DNA of 64,000 nt from a virus. Location: positions 33,145-97,144 of IMG/VR virus record IMGVR_UViG_3300046006_002975; one strand, given 5' to 3'. The translations under genes and the position numbers were made by a program. The stretch's first letter is position 1. Each line of letters begins with the position of its first letter. Of this stretch, positions 8,185 through 16,256 are shown one piece after another. Under the pieces are notes generated by a model. It was not told where the DNA came from, did no database searches, and saw only the letters and a program-made list of their open reading frames with translations.

Positions 8185-8931
8185 ATGGCTCAAGTTACAA
8201 CAAGAGACGAATTAAAAGATTATGCTCTAAGAAGATTAGGTGCTCCAGTTATCACTATCAATGTTGATGACGAACAATTAGAAGATAGAATTGATGATGC
8301 GATTCAATTTTATCAAGATTATCATTATGATGCTACAGAATCGTTTTTCTGGAAGCACGAAATCACCCAACAAGACGTTGATCAAAAATATTTTACTATT
8401 GATCCGGGAATTTTAGGTATTACTAGAATTTTTGCGTTAAATGAAACTATTACTAAAAATAATATGTTTGATTTAAGATATCAACTTCGTCTTCATGAAT
8501 TATACGATTTTACATCAACATCATATACTAATTTCTCCATTACAATGCAACATCTCCAAAATTTAAGTGAAATGTTTACTGGGGAAGTTCCAATTAGATT
8601 TCAACGTCATACTGGAAGATTATATGTAGATTGGGGATGGGGTTCATCACAGATTCCAGTTGGGTCAATGGTTGTTGCTGAAGGATATAAAGCAATTGAC
8701 CCAGAAACTTTTGAAAGCGTTTATAATGACCGTTGGCTAAAAGAATATGTTACCGCATTGTTTAAACGTCAATGGGGCGATAATATGAAAAAGTTTGGCG
8801 GTATTCAGCTTCCAGGTGGATTAACTTTAAATGGTAAAGAAACTTTTGATGAAGCAATATCAGATATACAAAGATTAGAAAATGAAATGCAAGATAGATA
8901 TGAATTGCCAGTTCAATTTTTAGTTGGATAA
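8185..8931 (+). CDS. 13: Neck protein gp13
   Basis: 248 residues (T4 gp13 is about 309). The N-terminal block TTRDELKDYALRRLGAPV, then INVDDEQLEDRIDDAIQFY, is the signature of T4-type gp13 head-completion proteins. The C-terminal block with WLKEYVTALFKRQWG and LPGGLTLNGKETFDEA is also conserved in relatives. gp13 joins the portal vertex to the tail and is needed after DNA packaging. The gene follows two tandem late promoters and has a clear AAGGAG site. gp14, gp15, gp16 and gp17 follow in T4 order, which supports the call. The shorter length is typical of cyanophage-like relatives. Confidence 0.85.
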   Translation: MAQVTTRDELKDYALRRLGAPVITINVDDEQLEDRIDDAIQFYQDYHYDATESFFWKHEITQQDVDQKYFTIDPGILGITRIFALNETITKNNMFDLRYQLRLHELYDFTSTSYTNFSITMQHLQNLSEMFTGEVPIRFQRHTGRLYVDWGWGSSQIPVGSMVVAEGYKAIDPETFESVYNDRWLKEYVTALFKRQWGDNMKKFGGIQLPGGLTLNGKETFDEAISDIQRLENEMQDRYELPVQFLVG

Positions 8932-8936
8932 TTATT

Positions 8937-9803
8937 ATGCCAAGTAAATATTTTCAAAATTATGGTAAAGCAGCAGTCGAGATAAATTTAATCGAGGATC
9001 TCTACAACGAGGCGATAAACATTCAAGGCTTCAGTGGGTACTATATTCCAAATTCGAACGTTGAAGGACGAGATTTAATCTATGGAGACGATCCTTTAAA
9101 GCAGTTTGACGACGCATATAAAATGGATATGTATTTGGTTAATACAATGGATTATGGAGACGAACAAGACTTTTTCTCGAAATTTGGATTAGAAGTAAGA
9201 AATCAAACTAAAATTCAAATATCGTTTCGTGAATTTATGAAACGAACAACTAAACAGTTTGAACGCCCAATAGAAGGTAATTTAATTTTTATACCGTTTT
9301 TTAAAGATTCTGGAGAATTATTTGAAATTAAATTTGTAAATACATCCAAAGATTTATATACTTTAGGTAGAGTTAGACCTTTCTATTATGAATTATCTCT
9401 TGAACCATTTAAATATAATGACGAAAGTTTGGATACTGGTATTGATTCTATTGATATGATTGAAATTATTGAATCATATAAAACTATTTTAGATGTTGAA
9501 GCGGGTACTGGTAATTATACTATTGGAGAAATAATTTATCAAGGTAATGCTAATAATAAAGTTGCTTATGGTGAAGTTACTGCATGGGATAGCGCAAACT
9601 CTATTGTAACTATAATGAATAATAGTGGAGAATTTTCTAATACAGCAGGATATATTTATGGCGCCAATAGTAATGCACAATATTTATTAACAACTATTGA
9701 TGCTAGAGTTCATGAATCTCAATTTGATAATATACCTATTTTCGATGAAGTCGTTGATTTTATTGATACTTCTGAAGGTTTTGGTAGTTTAAAATACAAA
9801 TAA
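8937..9803 (+). CDS. 14: Neck protein gp14
   Basis: 288 residues (T4 gp14 about 256). It begins 5 bases after gp13. The N-terminal ~130 residues contain EDLYNEAINIQG, YYIPN, DDPLKQFDDAYKMDMYL and DFFSKFGLEVRNQ, all typical of gp14 neck proteins. These form the collar beneath the portal with gp13. The C-terminal half (about 185-270) has a domain with IGEIIYQGN and VTAWDSANSIVTIMNNSGEF that recurs in gp15 (residues about 225-290 there: KGESVFQGYS, VVTWNANNLILTLD). The two neighbouring neck/tail proteins thus seem to share a small beta domain. Confidence 0.85.
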   Translation: MPSKYFQNYGKAAVEINLIEDLYNEAINIQGFSGYYIPNSNVEGRDLIYGDDPLKQFDDAYKMDMYLVNTMDYGDEQDFFSKFGLEVRNQTKIQISFREFMKRTTKQFERPIEGNLIFIPFFKDSGELFEIKFVNTSKDLYTLGRVRPFYYELSLEPFKYNDESLDTGIDSIDMIEIIESYKTILDVEAGTGNYTIGEIIYQGNANNKVAYGEVTAWDSANSIVTIMNNSGEFSNTAGYIYGANSNAQYLLTTIDARVHESQFDNIPIFDEVVDFIDTSEGFGSLKYK

Positions 9804-9815
9804 GGTAAAAAAGAT

Positions 9816-10775
9816 ATGAGTTCATATAGATTACAATCAATAAGAAAAACTACTATAGCATTTGCTAGTTTATTTAAAGACATTCCATTAATAAAATATG
9901 ACGATCAAGGGCGCGAATCAGAAAGAATAATTGTTCCAATTATTTATGGCGATAAAGAAAAATATGTAAAACGGTTAGACATTTCGCACGAAAAAGTGCA
10001 AATAACATTACCTAGAATTGAATATGGTTTAACATCAATGGTTTATGATGTAGATCGTAAATTAAATTCAGCAAATAAATTAATGGGTTGTGCTGCAGCT
10101 GGAGATATGTATATTAATTCTCCAATTCCATATAATTTTAATTTAGAGTTAGTGTTATATACTAGAAATATTGAAGATGCCAATCAAATAATGGAGTATA
10201 TTTTATCGCATTTTACTCCAGATTATAATATAAAAATTGTTATGGTTCCAGAAGCAGGTATTGTTAAAACTATACCAATAACATATAACGGCGAATCTGA
10301 AGAAGAAGATTCCACTGGATCGTACGATTCTCCAGTTAGGTCTGTGTTTAGAACATTAACATTTACTGCCAGAAGTTTTATTTACCAACCTCCATTAGAA
10401 TATAAACCAATTTTACAAGCAAATACATTTGTTTATATACCAAGCCCAATTATGAGTTATACGTTAACTGATGGAACTGGATACTTTACAAAAGGAGAAA
10501 GCGTATTCCAGGGTTATTCTTATGATAGAGCTTCAGCAAGAGGAAGTGTTGTAACTTGGAATGCTAATAACTTGATATTAACTCTTGATACTGTTGTTGG
10601 AACATTCGTTGCTAATTCAATTATAACTAATTTAACTGGATCAGCTCAGTATATTATTGCTGAAACTCCAAATAAAGGATTAGCTTATGATACTGGCGTT
10701 ACGCCAACTCCAAACACATTCCCAGTTGTTGGACCATATACAGTAAATCAATCTAACTTGGATTATACAACGTAA
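9816..10775 (+). CDS. 15: Tail sheath stabiliser / tail completion protein gp15
   Basis: 319 residues (T4 gp15 is 272). The start resembles gp15: SIRKTTIAFASLFKDIPLIK, IIVPIIYGDKEKYVKRL, then ITLPRIEYGLTSMVYDVDRK and L. gp15 caps the tail and binds the neck. After about residue 225 there is an extra beta-rich segment (GYFTKGESVFQGYS, NLILTLDTVVGTF) like the one in gp14 here; it explains the extra length. It begins 12 bases after gp14 and ends 2 bases before gp16. Confidence 0.85.
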   Translation: MSSYRLQSIRKTTIAFASLFKDIPLIKYDDQGRESERIIVPIIYGDKEKYVKRLDISHEKVQITLPRIEYGLTSMVYDVDRKLNSANKLMGCAAAGDMYINSPIPYNFNLELVLYTRNIEDANQIMEYILSHFTPDYNIKIVMVPEAGIVKTIPITYNGESEEEDSTGSYDSPVRSVFRTLTFTARSFIYQPPLEYKPILQANTFVYIPSPIMSYTLTDGTGYFTKGESVFQGYSYDRASARGSVVTWNANNLILTLDTVVGTFVANSIITNLTGSAQYIIAETPNKGLAYDTGVTPTPNTFPVVGPYTVNQSNLDYTT

Positions 10776-10777
10776 TT

Positions 10778-11215
10778 ATGACATCTAAATTTAATAAAAC
10801 AATGGAGGAAATATTTAATGTTCCTTCATTGGTGAACGAAGAAGAAACTGAATTTGCAGAATTTTTACCTGCAGAACAATCAACTCATGATTTATCTACT
10901 TTATTAGATCACGATTTAAAAACTGATTATGAAAAAACTAGAGAAAGTATTGATTCGTTAATTGCAAAAGGAACTGAAGCTATTGATGATATGTTGGCAA
11001 TTGCTAGGCAATCAGAAAAAGCTCGCGATTTTGAAGTTGCTGGCAATATGATAAAAACTGTTGTTGATGCGTCAAAAGAATTACTTGAAGTTCAAAAGAA
11101 AATGCGCGATATTACAGGTAAAAAAGAAAACGTTACTCAAAATATTAAAAATGCAGTTTTTGTTGGTTCTACTAAAGATTTAATACGATCTATTAAAAAT
11201 GAGAATAATGAATGA
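10778..11215 (+). CDS. 16: Terminase small subunit gp16
   Basis: 145 residues (T4 gp16 is 164). It is acidic and mostly alpha-helical, with a central coiled-coil-like region (LDHDLKTDYEKTRESIDSL, AIDDMLAIARQSEKARDFEV) followed by MIKTVVDASKELLEVQKKMRDI, the form of gp16-type small terminases that oligomerise on DNA and stimulate gp17. The stop overlaps the terL start by ATGA (11212), which couples the two subunits. Position between gp15 and gp17 is exactly that of T4. Confidence 0.85.
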   Translation: MTSKFNKTMEEIFNVPSLVNEEETEFAEFLPAEQSTHDLSTLLDHDLKTDYEKTRESIDSLIAKGTEAIDDMLAIARQSEKARDFEVAGNMIKTVVDASKELLEVQKKMRDITGKKENVTQNIKNAVFVGSTKDLIRSIKNENNE

Positions 11216-12120
11216 TTGATTTTGAGGGTAGCAATAAGTTATATTATAGAGATAATCCTAATCTAAGAAGAGCGGGTATTGAAAATTGGGAATTCGATCA
11301 ACATCAAACAGATGAACTTAGAAAATGTATTAATGACCCAATATACTTTATTCGTAATTATGTAAAAATTATTAATCTTGATGAAGGTCTTGTCTATTTT
11401 GATATGCACGACTATCAAGAAGAAATGGTTCAAGCATTTCATGAAAATAGATTTTCTATTGTAAGGATTGGCCGGCAATCAGGTAAAACCACAACATCTG
11501 TTGGTTATCTTTTATGGTTATCATTATTTACCGAAAATTATAATATTGCTATTACAGCTAATAAAAAATCATTAGCTGTTGAGATTCTTTCTCGATATCA
11601 ATTAGCCTATGAAAATTTACCTATGTGGTTACAACAAGGTATTGTTATATGGAATAAAGGTAGTATTGAATTAGAAAATGGATCAAAAATGTTAGCAGCT
11701 TCTACTGCTGCTAGTTCTGTTCGTGGTGGATCATTTAATCTTGTATTTATGGACGAATTTGCTCACGTTCATAATAACTTAGCCGAAGAATTTTTTACTT
11801 CAACATATCCTGTAATTTCCTCAGGTAAAACAACAAAAATTATTATTGTATCTACTCCTCGTGGTATGAATTTATACTACAAAATGTGGATGGATGCAGT
11901 AAGTAAAAAGAGTGATTATAAAGCTGTTGATATTCATTGGTCTAGAGTTCCAGGGCGCGATGAAAACTGGAAAGAAACTACGATTAGAAATACTTCTGCT
12001 CGTCAGTTTAACCAAGAATTTGCATGCGTTACTGGGGATACAATAGTTGAAATACAGGATGAATTTGGTAATGAACAAAAAATTACAATGCGTAAATTAC
12101 ATTCGCTTATGAATTCTTAG
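11212..12120 (+). CDS. 17: Terminase large subunit gp17, N-terminal half fused to split N-intein
   Basis: 302 residues. Residues 1-271 are the ATPase half of a T4-type large terminase: Walker A GRQSGKTT (87-94), Walker B LVFMDE (177-182) and coupling motif STPRG (214-218). It drives DNA translocation into the prohead. Residues 272-302, starting CVTGDTIVEI after the extein end NQEFA, are the N-terminal splicing block of an intein: catalytic Cys1, then a GDT turn. The frame then stops at 12118-12120. The rest of the intein and of the terminase is encoded 618 bp downstream (12739-13968), with an HNH gene between. This is therefore a fractured gene with an atypically short N-intein, not a degraded terminase. 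The coding density and motifs of both halves are intact. Confidence 0.92.
   Translation: MIDFEGSNKLYYRDNPNLRRAGIENWEFDQHQTDELRKCINDPIYFIRNYVKIINLDEGLVYFDMHDYQEEMVQAFHENRFSIVRIGRQSGKTTTSVGYLLWLSLFTENYNIAITANKKSLAVEILSRYQLAYENLPMWLQQGIVIWNKGSIELENGSKMLAASTAASSVRGGSFNLVFMDEFAHVHNNLAEEFFTSTYPVISSGKTTKIIIVSTPRGMNLYYKMWMDAVSKKSDYKAVDIHWSRVPGRDENWKETTIRNTSARQFNQEFACVTGDTIVEIQDEFGNEQKITMRKLHSLMNS
12025..12117 (+). other. Split N-intein (31 residues) in terL
   Basis: Codes for C-V-T-G-D-T-I-V-E-I (block A, nucleophile Cys1) plus 21 more residues ending at the stop. A 25-37-residue N-intein is the form of atypically split inteins such as that reported in a metagenomic terL (AceL-TerL, recalled from literature). 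Confidence 0.88.
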
Positions 12121-12131
12121 GAATTCATAAT

Positions 12132-12155
12132 ATTATAAATAATTATATTTATAAT
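12132..12155. repeat. Perfect 10-bp inverted repeat containing a late promoter
   Basis: ATTATAAATA at 12132-12141 and its reverse complement at 12146-12155, with ATTA between. The outer pair T12131-A12156 extends the stem to 11 bp. The stem abuts the ribosome site of the HNH gene (GGAG at 12157-12160). It carries TATAAATA on both strands. Confidence 0.85.
12134..12141 (+). promoter_or_regulatory. Late promoter TATAAATA for HNH endonuclease gene
   Basis: Exact late octamer within the left arm of the inverted repeat. Transcription would start about 12147, inside the right arm, so late RNA lacks the left arm and cannot form the hairpin. Confidence 0.65.
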
Positions 12156-12167
12156 AGGAGCATATTT

Positions 12168-12764
12168 ATGTCAAAACATAGAAAAATATGGGAAGAGCAT
12201 TATGGTAGTATTCCAAAAGATTATGAAGGAAGAACATATGAAATACACCATATAGACGGTAATAGGAATAATAATGATATTACCAATTTGAAATGCGTAT
12301 CAATATGCGAGCATTTTAATATTCATCAAGCGCAAGAGGAATTCGGAGCTTGCGCTATGATAATGAAACGTATGGATATGTCAACAGAACAAATTTCTAA
12401 TATACAAAAAGGAATTAAAAGACCTGGAATTGGAGGAGTAAAAAAAGGAACTATTCCATGGAATAAAGGTAAAAAAATATTTGTTTCCGAAGATTTAAAA
12501 ATAAAACGTTCTAAAAATAGCACTGGGGAATTAAATTCTAAAGCAAAATTAAAAGAAAACCAAGTTATAGAAATATTAGAATTATATTTTAGTAGACCAA
12601 AATTAGAGTCAGAAGGAATAACACAAAGAAACGGTAGAGTTGATTCATATGAATGGAGTTTTTCTAAGTTTTATGCAAATACTTATGAATTAACTCCAGC
12701 AGCTTTAATGCGATTATTAACCAAAAAAAGTTGGAAACATGTTTGGGAAAAATACAAAATATAA
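12168..12764 (+). CDS. HNH homing endonuclease between the terL halves
   Basis: 198 residues with its own AGGAG site 7 bases before the ATG. The HNH core is IHHIDGNRNNNDITNL near residues 25-40, followed by a histidine-containing helix (CEHFNIHQAQEEFG). A NUMOD3-like DNA-contact motif (GVKKGTIPWNKGKK) lies near residue 90. The family makes site-specific breaks in unoccupied alleles and is copied by recombination. The gene sits exactly between N-intein and C-intein segments of terL and its last 26 bases overlap the start of the downstream ORF. It therefore appears to be the free-standing mobility partner of the split intein. Independent expression is indicated by the late promoter at 12134. 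Confidence 0.85.
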   Translation: MSKHRKIWEEHYGSIPKDYEGRTYEIHHIDGNRNNNDITNLKCVSICEHFNIHQAQEEFGACAMIMKRMDMSTEQISNIQKGIKRPGIGGVKKGTIPWNKGKKIFVSEDLKIKRSKNSTGELNSKAKLKENQVIEILELYFSRPKLESEGITQRNGRVDSYEWSFSKFYANTYELTPAALMRLLTKKSWKHVWEKYKI

Positions 12765-13065
12765 AATAAAAACTATAAATGGATGGGAAAAGTTTAGAGG
12801 TGTAAATAAATTACATAAAAAACGAACCGTTCAGATTATAACACAAAATAACTGTTTTCTTGATTGTACTATAGATCATAAAATAAAAACTCTTGATGGT
12901 TATAAAGAAATTAGCGAATTATCTGATTTAGATTTTATAGAGACTATTCATGGATTTTCTAAAATTGATTTTATTTCTGAAAATTTTGAATTAGAAGAAG
13001 TTTTTGATGTCATAGATGCGGGAAACGATAAATGTTATTATACTAATGGAATTTTATCGCATAAT
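12739..13065 (+). other. Split C-intein (109 residues)
   Basis: Runs from MFGKNTKYKI to the terminal His-Asn. Together with the N-intein it forms a 140-residue mini-intein without an internal endonuclease domain. Cys1, TxxH, penultimate His, terminal Asn and Cys+1 are all present, so splicing competence is expected. Confidence 0.88.
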
Positions 13066-13968
13066 TGCGAATTTTTAGGTTCTACAAATACATTAATCGA
13101 TGGATCAAAATTACAAACTCTTGTTGCAGTAGATCCATTAGATACTGATGATGAAATATTTGCTGGAATAACAATTCCAAATGAAATGGATGTATTTATT
13201 CCTCCAGTTAAAGAATCATTTGATGATGAAACTAAAAAACAAATAGATAAAGACCATATTTATGCAATGACTGTTGACGTTTCAGAGGGGAAAAACTTAG
13301 ATTATGCTGCATTTTCCATTTTTGATGTATCAACAATTCCATATACACAAGTAGCTACATATAGAAATAATCAATTACATCCAATGTTATTTCCAGATAT
13401 TATTAAAATGGCTGGAGAATATTATAATAATGCATATGTATTAATTGAGGTTAATAATAATCCAACAGTAGCAGATACTTTATTTCAAGATTTAGAATAT
13501 GAAAATGTATTAAAAGTTTATGCAGGAAACAAAAAAGCTCAACAAATAAGCGAGAACGGTAAAGCAACACAAAATGGCGTAAATATGAGCCCATTAGTCA
13601 AACGTGTTGGCTGTACCACATTAAAGACTTTAATTGAAACTGATAAATTACGAATTAATTCCAGCGAAACTATATATGAATTAACTCGATTTATTGCAAC
13701 AAATAACTCATTTGCAGCTGAAGAAGGAGCTAATGATGATTTAGCGATGACTTTGGTTATTTTTGCTTGGTTATCAACTCAAAAATTATTTATAGAATTA
13801 TCTTCTACAGATATCCGTAAAAGATTACAAATAGAAAATAATTATATTAAAGAAGATGATATTGACGTTCCACCTATGCCGCAATTTAGTAATCCATTAA
13901 TGGATAGATTTACATTAGAAGATGGCGATTTATGGGAAGTTGTTGAACCAGCAGGATTTTATTATTAA
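12739..13968 (+). CDS. 17: Split C-intein fused to C-terminal (nuclease) half of terminase gp17
   Basis: 409 residues. Residues 1-109 are the C-intein: block B-like T44-I-D-H47 and the C-terminal splicing block VFDVIDAGNDKCYYTNGILS followed by H108-N109. The next residue is Cys110, the +1 nucleophile. Residues 110-409 are the terminase nuclease half, with acidic catalytic residues in AMTVDVSEG, LIEVNNN and NDDLAMTLVIF (Asp 342, Glu 399 and Asp 495/496 of a spliced protein). The start at 12739 overlaps the HNH gene by 26 bases and has only a weak ribosome site, so translation may be coupled. As I recall it, the MF..NT start resembles the AceL-TerL C-intein. Splicing joins NQEFA to CEFLGS and gives a 571-residue TerL (T4 gp17 is 610). 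Confidence 0.9.
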   Translation: MFGKNTKYKIKTINGWEKFRGVNKLHKKRTVQIITQNNCFLDCTIDHKIKTLDGYKEISELSDLDFIETIHGFSKIDFISENFELEEVFDVIDAGNDKCYYTNGILSHNCEFLGSTNTLIDGSKLQTLVAVDPLDTDDEIFAGITIPNEMDVFIPPVKESFDDETKKQIDKDHIYAMTVDVSEGKNLDYAAFSIFDVSTIPYTQVATYRNNQLHPMLFPDIIKMAGEYYNNAYVLIEVNNNPTVADTLFQDLEYENVLKVYAGNKKAQQISENGKATQNGVNMSPLVKRVGCTTLKTLIETDKLRINSSETIYELTRFIATNNSFAAEEGANDDLAMTLVIFAWLSTQKLFIELSSTDIRKRLQIENNYIKEDDIDVPPMPQFSNPLMDRFTLEDGDLWEVVEPAGFYY

Positions 13969-13985
13969 ACATAAACGCTGAAAAT

Positions 13986-13993
13986 TATAAATA
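13986..13993 (+). promoter_or_regulatory. Late promoter TATAAATA for tail sheath gene
   Basis: Exact octamer in the 72-bp gap before gene 18, 48 bp upstream of its ATG. Confidence 0.75.
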
Positions 13994-14040
13994 CCTCTAT
14001 GAAAACTGATTTTCTATTTTTATAACAAGGAGTACAATTT

Positions 14041-16161
14041 ATGGGGTTTCAATTATCACCTGGAGTAAATGTATCAGAAATTGATTTAACTAACGTAGTT
14101 CCAGGAGTTAGTTCATCAATAGGAGCATTTGCCGGACAATTTAGCTGGGGACCAGCAGGTATCAGAACATTAGTAGATTCAGAAAATAGATTAGTTTCTA
14201 CTTTCGGCAAACCTACAAATGAAAATTACGCATCATTCTTTACTGCTGCTAATTTCTTAGCGTATACAAACAATCTTAGAGTTGTTAGAGCTATAGACAA
14301 TTCTAATACATTTAACTCAACATGTATTTCAGAATTTATTAATTTAAATTCTTTAACTGCAAATACTCGTTCAGGGAATACAGAAGTAGTATTTAACCAA
14401 AGCATTGGATCTTATTTGAGTAGCGGAGATAAATTTACATTAACTACAGTTGACGGTCCATTTATTTTGACTGCAAATACAGTTAACGGAAATGTCGTAA
14501 ATGTTGTTGCTAATATCGTTGGAGCAGCAAATGGAGCAATTGCAGTTTTACCTACGTCTCAAACAGATGTAAGTATTGCAAACGAAGAAGATTACGAATT
14601 AAATTTTGATGCAGGAACATATTCTAAATTTGGTGCATTTTTTGGCCGTTATCCAAGCGATTTAGGGAACTCATTAAGTATTTCTGTATGTTCTTCTAAT
14701 ACCTCATTTAGTCAAACAGGATTAACTGCAAATACAACATTAGGCTTGCCATCTGTAACATTAAACGTTGGATATGCTAATACATTCTTGACTATTGGCG
14801 ATATAGTAAAAGTTGGAGGAACCGATTATCCTATTTCTGGATTTACTTCTACTTCTGCGACAAATACAGTTTTAGCAGTTTCTAAAAATGGAGCAGCAAC
14901 TGCAACTAATATTACGGCATCAACAAGATGGGCGTATGCAGACCAATTTGACTCAAAACCTACTTCATCAGCATATGCTATTGATAGTAAAGGTGCGGAA
15001 AACGATGAATTACATATAATTGTAATTGATACTGATGGAAAAATTACAGGCGAAAAAGGAACTATATTAGAAAAATTTGCTCATGTATCAAAAGCGCAAG
15101 ACGCTAAAACAGATGACGGCTCGCCAAGCTATTATGTAACTAAAATTTTAAATGAATCAAAATATATCTATGTTGCTAACCATTTAACTGGTTCGACAAA
15201 TTGGGGTGATATGCTTGATAATGGACTAGTTTACGATAAATTAACAAATTATTATCATAAATTGGGAAGAGGAACTAATGTTGCTCCATCTGCAGGAGAT
15301 TTACAATTAGCATACGATAAATTTAGTAATGCTGATGAAGTTGATATTTCTTTATTGTTATCTGGCGCTGCTGATGCCACTTTAGCTAATCATGTATTAG
15401 ATATAGTAAACCAAAGAAAAGATTGCGTTGCATTTGTTTCTCCATTAAGAGCTGATGCGGTTGATTCAGTTAATTTAGATAACATTATTGAATATAGAAA
15501 TGCATTAACTCCATCAACTTCTTATTCAGTATTTGATTCTGGATGGAAATATCAATTCGATAAATATAACAACAAATATCGTTATGTTCCATTAAATGGT
15601 GATACTGCGGGTTTATGTGCTAGAACTGATAATGTAAGAGATCCATGGTTTTCTCCTGCTGGATTTAATCGCGGTCAAATCTTAAATGCAATTAAATTGT
15701 CATGGAATCCAACTAAAGCTCAAAGAGATGAATTGTACAAAAATGGAATTAATCCAGTTGTTGCATTCCCAGGAGAAGGAATTATCCTTTATGGCGATAA
15801 AACAATGCAAATGAAACCATCTGCATTTGACAGAATTAATGTTCGTAGATTGTTTATTGTTCTTGAAAAAGCTATTGCAATTGCAGCAAAATACTCTCTA
15901 TTTGAATTCAACGATTCGTTTACAAGAGCGCAATTTATATCTATGGTTGAACCATTCTTAAGAGATGTAAAAGGACGTAGAGGTATCTATGATTTCTCGG
16001 TAATTTGCGATGAAACAAATAATACTGCTGAAGTTATTGATACAAATAGATTCGTTGGTGATATTTACATTAAACCAGCTAGATCTATCAACTTTATCCA
16101 GTTGAATTTCGTAGCAGTTCGTACTGGCGTTGACTTTACTGAAATTGCAGGTAAATTCTAA
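14041..16161 (+). CDS. 18: Tail sheath protein gp18
   Basis: 706 residues (T4 gp18 is 659). The N-terminus (GFQLSPGVNVSEIDLTNVVP) and AFAGQFSWGPAG are the conserved entry of contractile sheath proteins. The C-terminal ~200 residues hold the conserved sheath core (GLCARTDNVRDPWFSPAG, KAQRDELYKNGINPV, RRLFIVLEKAIAIAAKYSLF, then DVKGRRGIYDF). The middle (about 110-290) is a Thr/Asn-rich beta domain, probably surface-exposed in the sheath. It has its own late promoter and AAGGAG site, and a perfect palindrome just after it probably separates its transcript from gp19. Confidence 0.93.
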   Translation: MGFQLSPGVNVSEIDLTNVVPGVSSSIGAFAGQFSWGPAGIRTLVDSENRLVSTFGKPTNENYASFFTAANFLAYTNNLRVVRAIDNSNTFNSTCISEFINLNSLTANTRSGNTEVVFNQSIGSYLSSGDKFTLTTVDGPFILTANTVNGNVVNVVANIVGAANGAIAVLPTSQTDVSIANEEDYELNFDAGTYSKFGAFFGRYPSDLGNSLSISVCSSNTSFSQTGLTANTTLGLPSVTLNVGYANTFLTIGDIVKVGGTDYPISGFTSTSATNTVLAVSKNGAATATNITASTRWAYADQFDSKPTSSAYAIDSKGAENDELHIIVIDTDGKITGEKGTILEKFAHVSKAQDAKTDDGSPSYYVTKILNESKYIYVANHLTGSTNWGDMLDNGLVYDKLTNYYHKLGRGTNVAPSAGDLQLAYDKFSNADEVDISLLLSGAADATLANHVLDIVNQRKDCVAFVSPLRADAVDSVNLDNIIEYRNALTPSTSYSVFDSGWKYQFDKYNNKYRYVPLNGDTAGLCARTDNVRDPWFSPAGFNRGQILNAIKLSWNPTKAQRDELYKNGINPVVAFPGEGIILYGDKTMQMKPSAFDRINVRRLFIVLEKAIAIAAKYSLFEFNDSFTRAQFISMVEPFLRDVKGRRGIYDFSVICDETNNTAEVIDTNRFVGDIYIKPARSINFIQLNFVAVRTGVDFTEIAGKF

Positions 16162-16173
16162 GTAACAGTTAGT

Positions 16174-16201
16174 TTGGTGACGAGTCTAGACTCGTCACCA
16201 A
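16174..16201. terminator. 28-bp perfect palindrome after sheath gene, probable terminator or processing hairpin
   Basis: Arms run outward from the central CTAG and match at all 28 positions (TTGGTGACGAGT on the left). It is GC-richer than its surroundings and lies 12 bases after the gp18 stop. It lacks a T-tract, so intrinsic termination is uncertain; an RNA end-stabilising hairpin is equally possible. Confidence 0.6.
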
Positions 16202-16205
16202 CCAT

Positions 16206-16213
16206 TATAAATA
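16206..16213 (+). promoter_or_regulatory. Late promoter TATAAATA for tail tube gene
   Basis: Exact octamer 4 bases after the palindrome and 44 bp upstream of the gp19 ATG. Confidence 0.75.
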
Positions 16214-16256
16214 ATTAAAAGAATATTTACGATTTTCAAATAAGGAGTATCCGAAC

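Noticed and set aside
12025-13065. Reading the terL break as a group I intron or a frameshift
   Set aside because: Both flanks encode recognisable intein splicing blocks in frame with the exteins, and the stop/start structure fits separate proteins.
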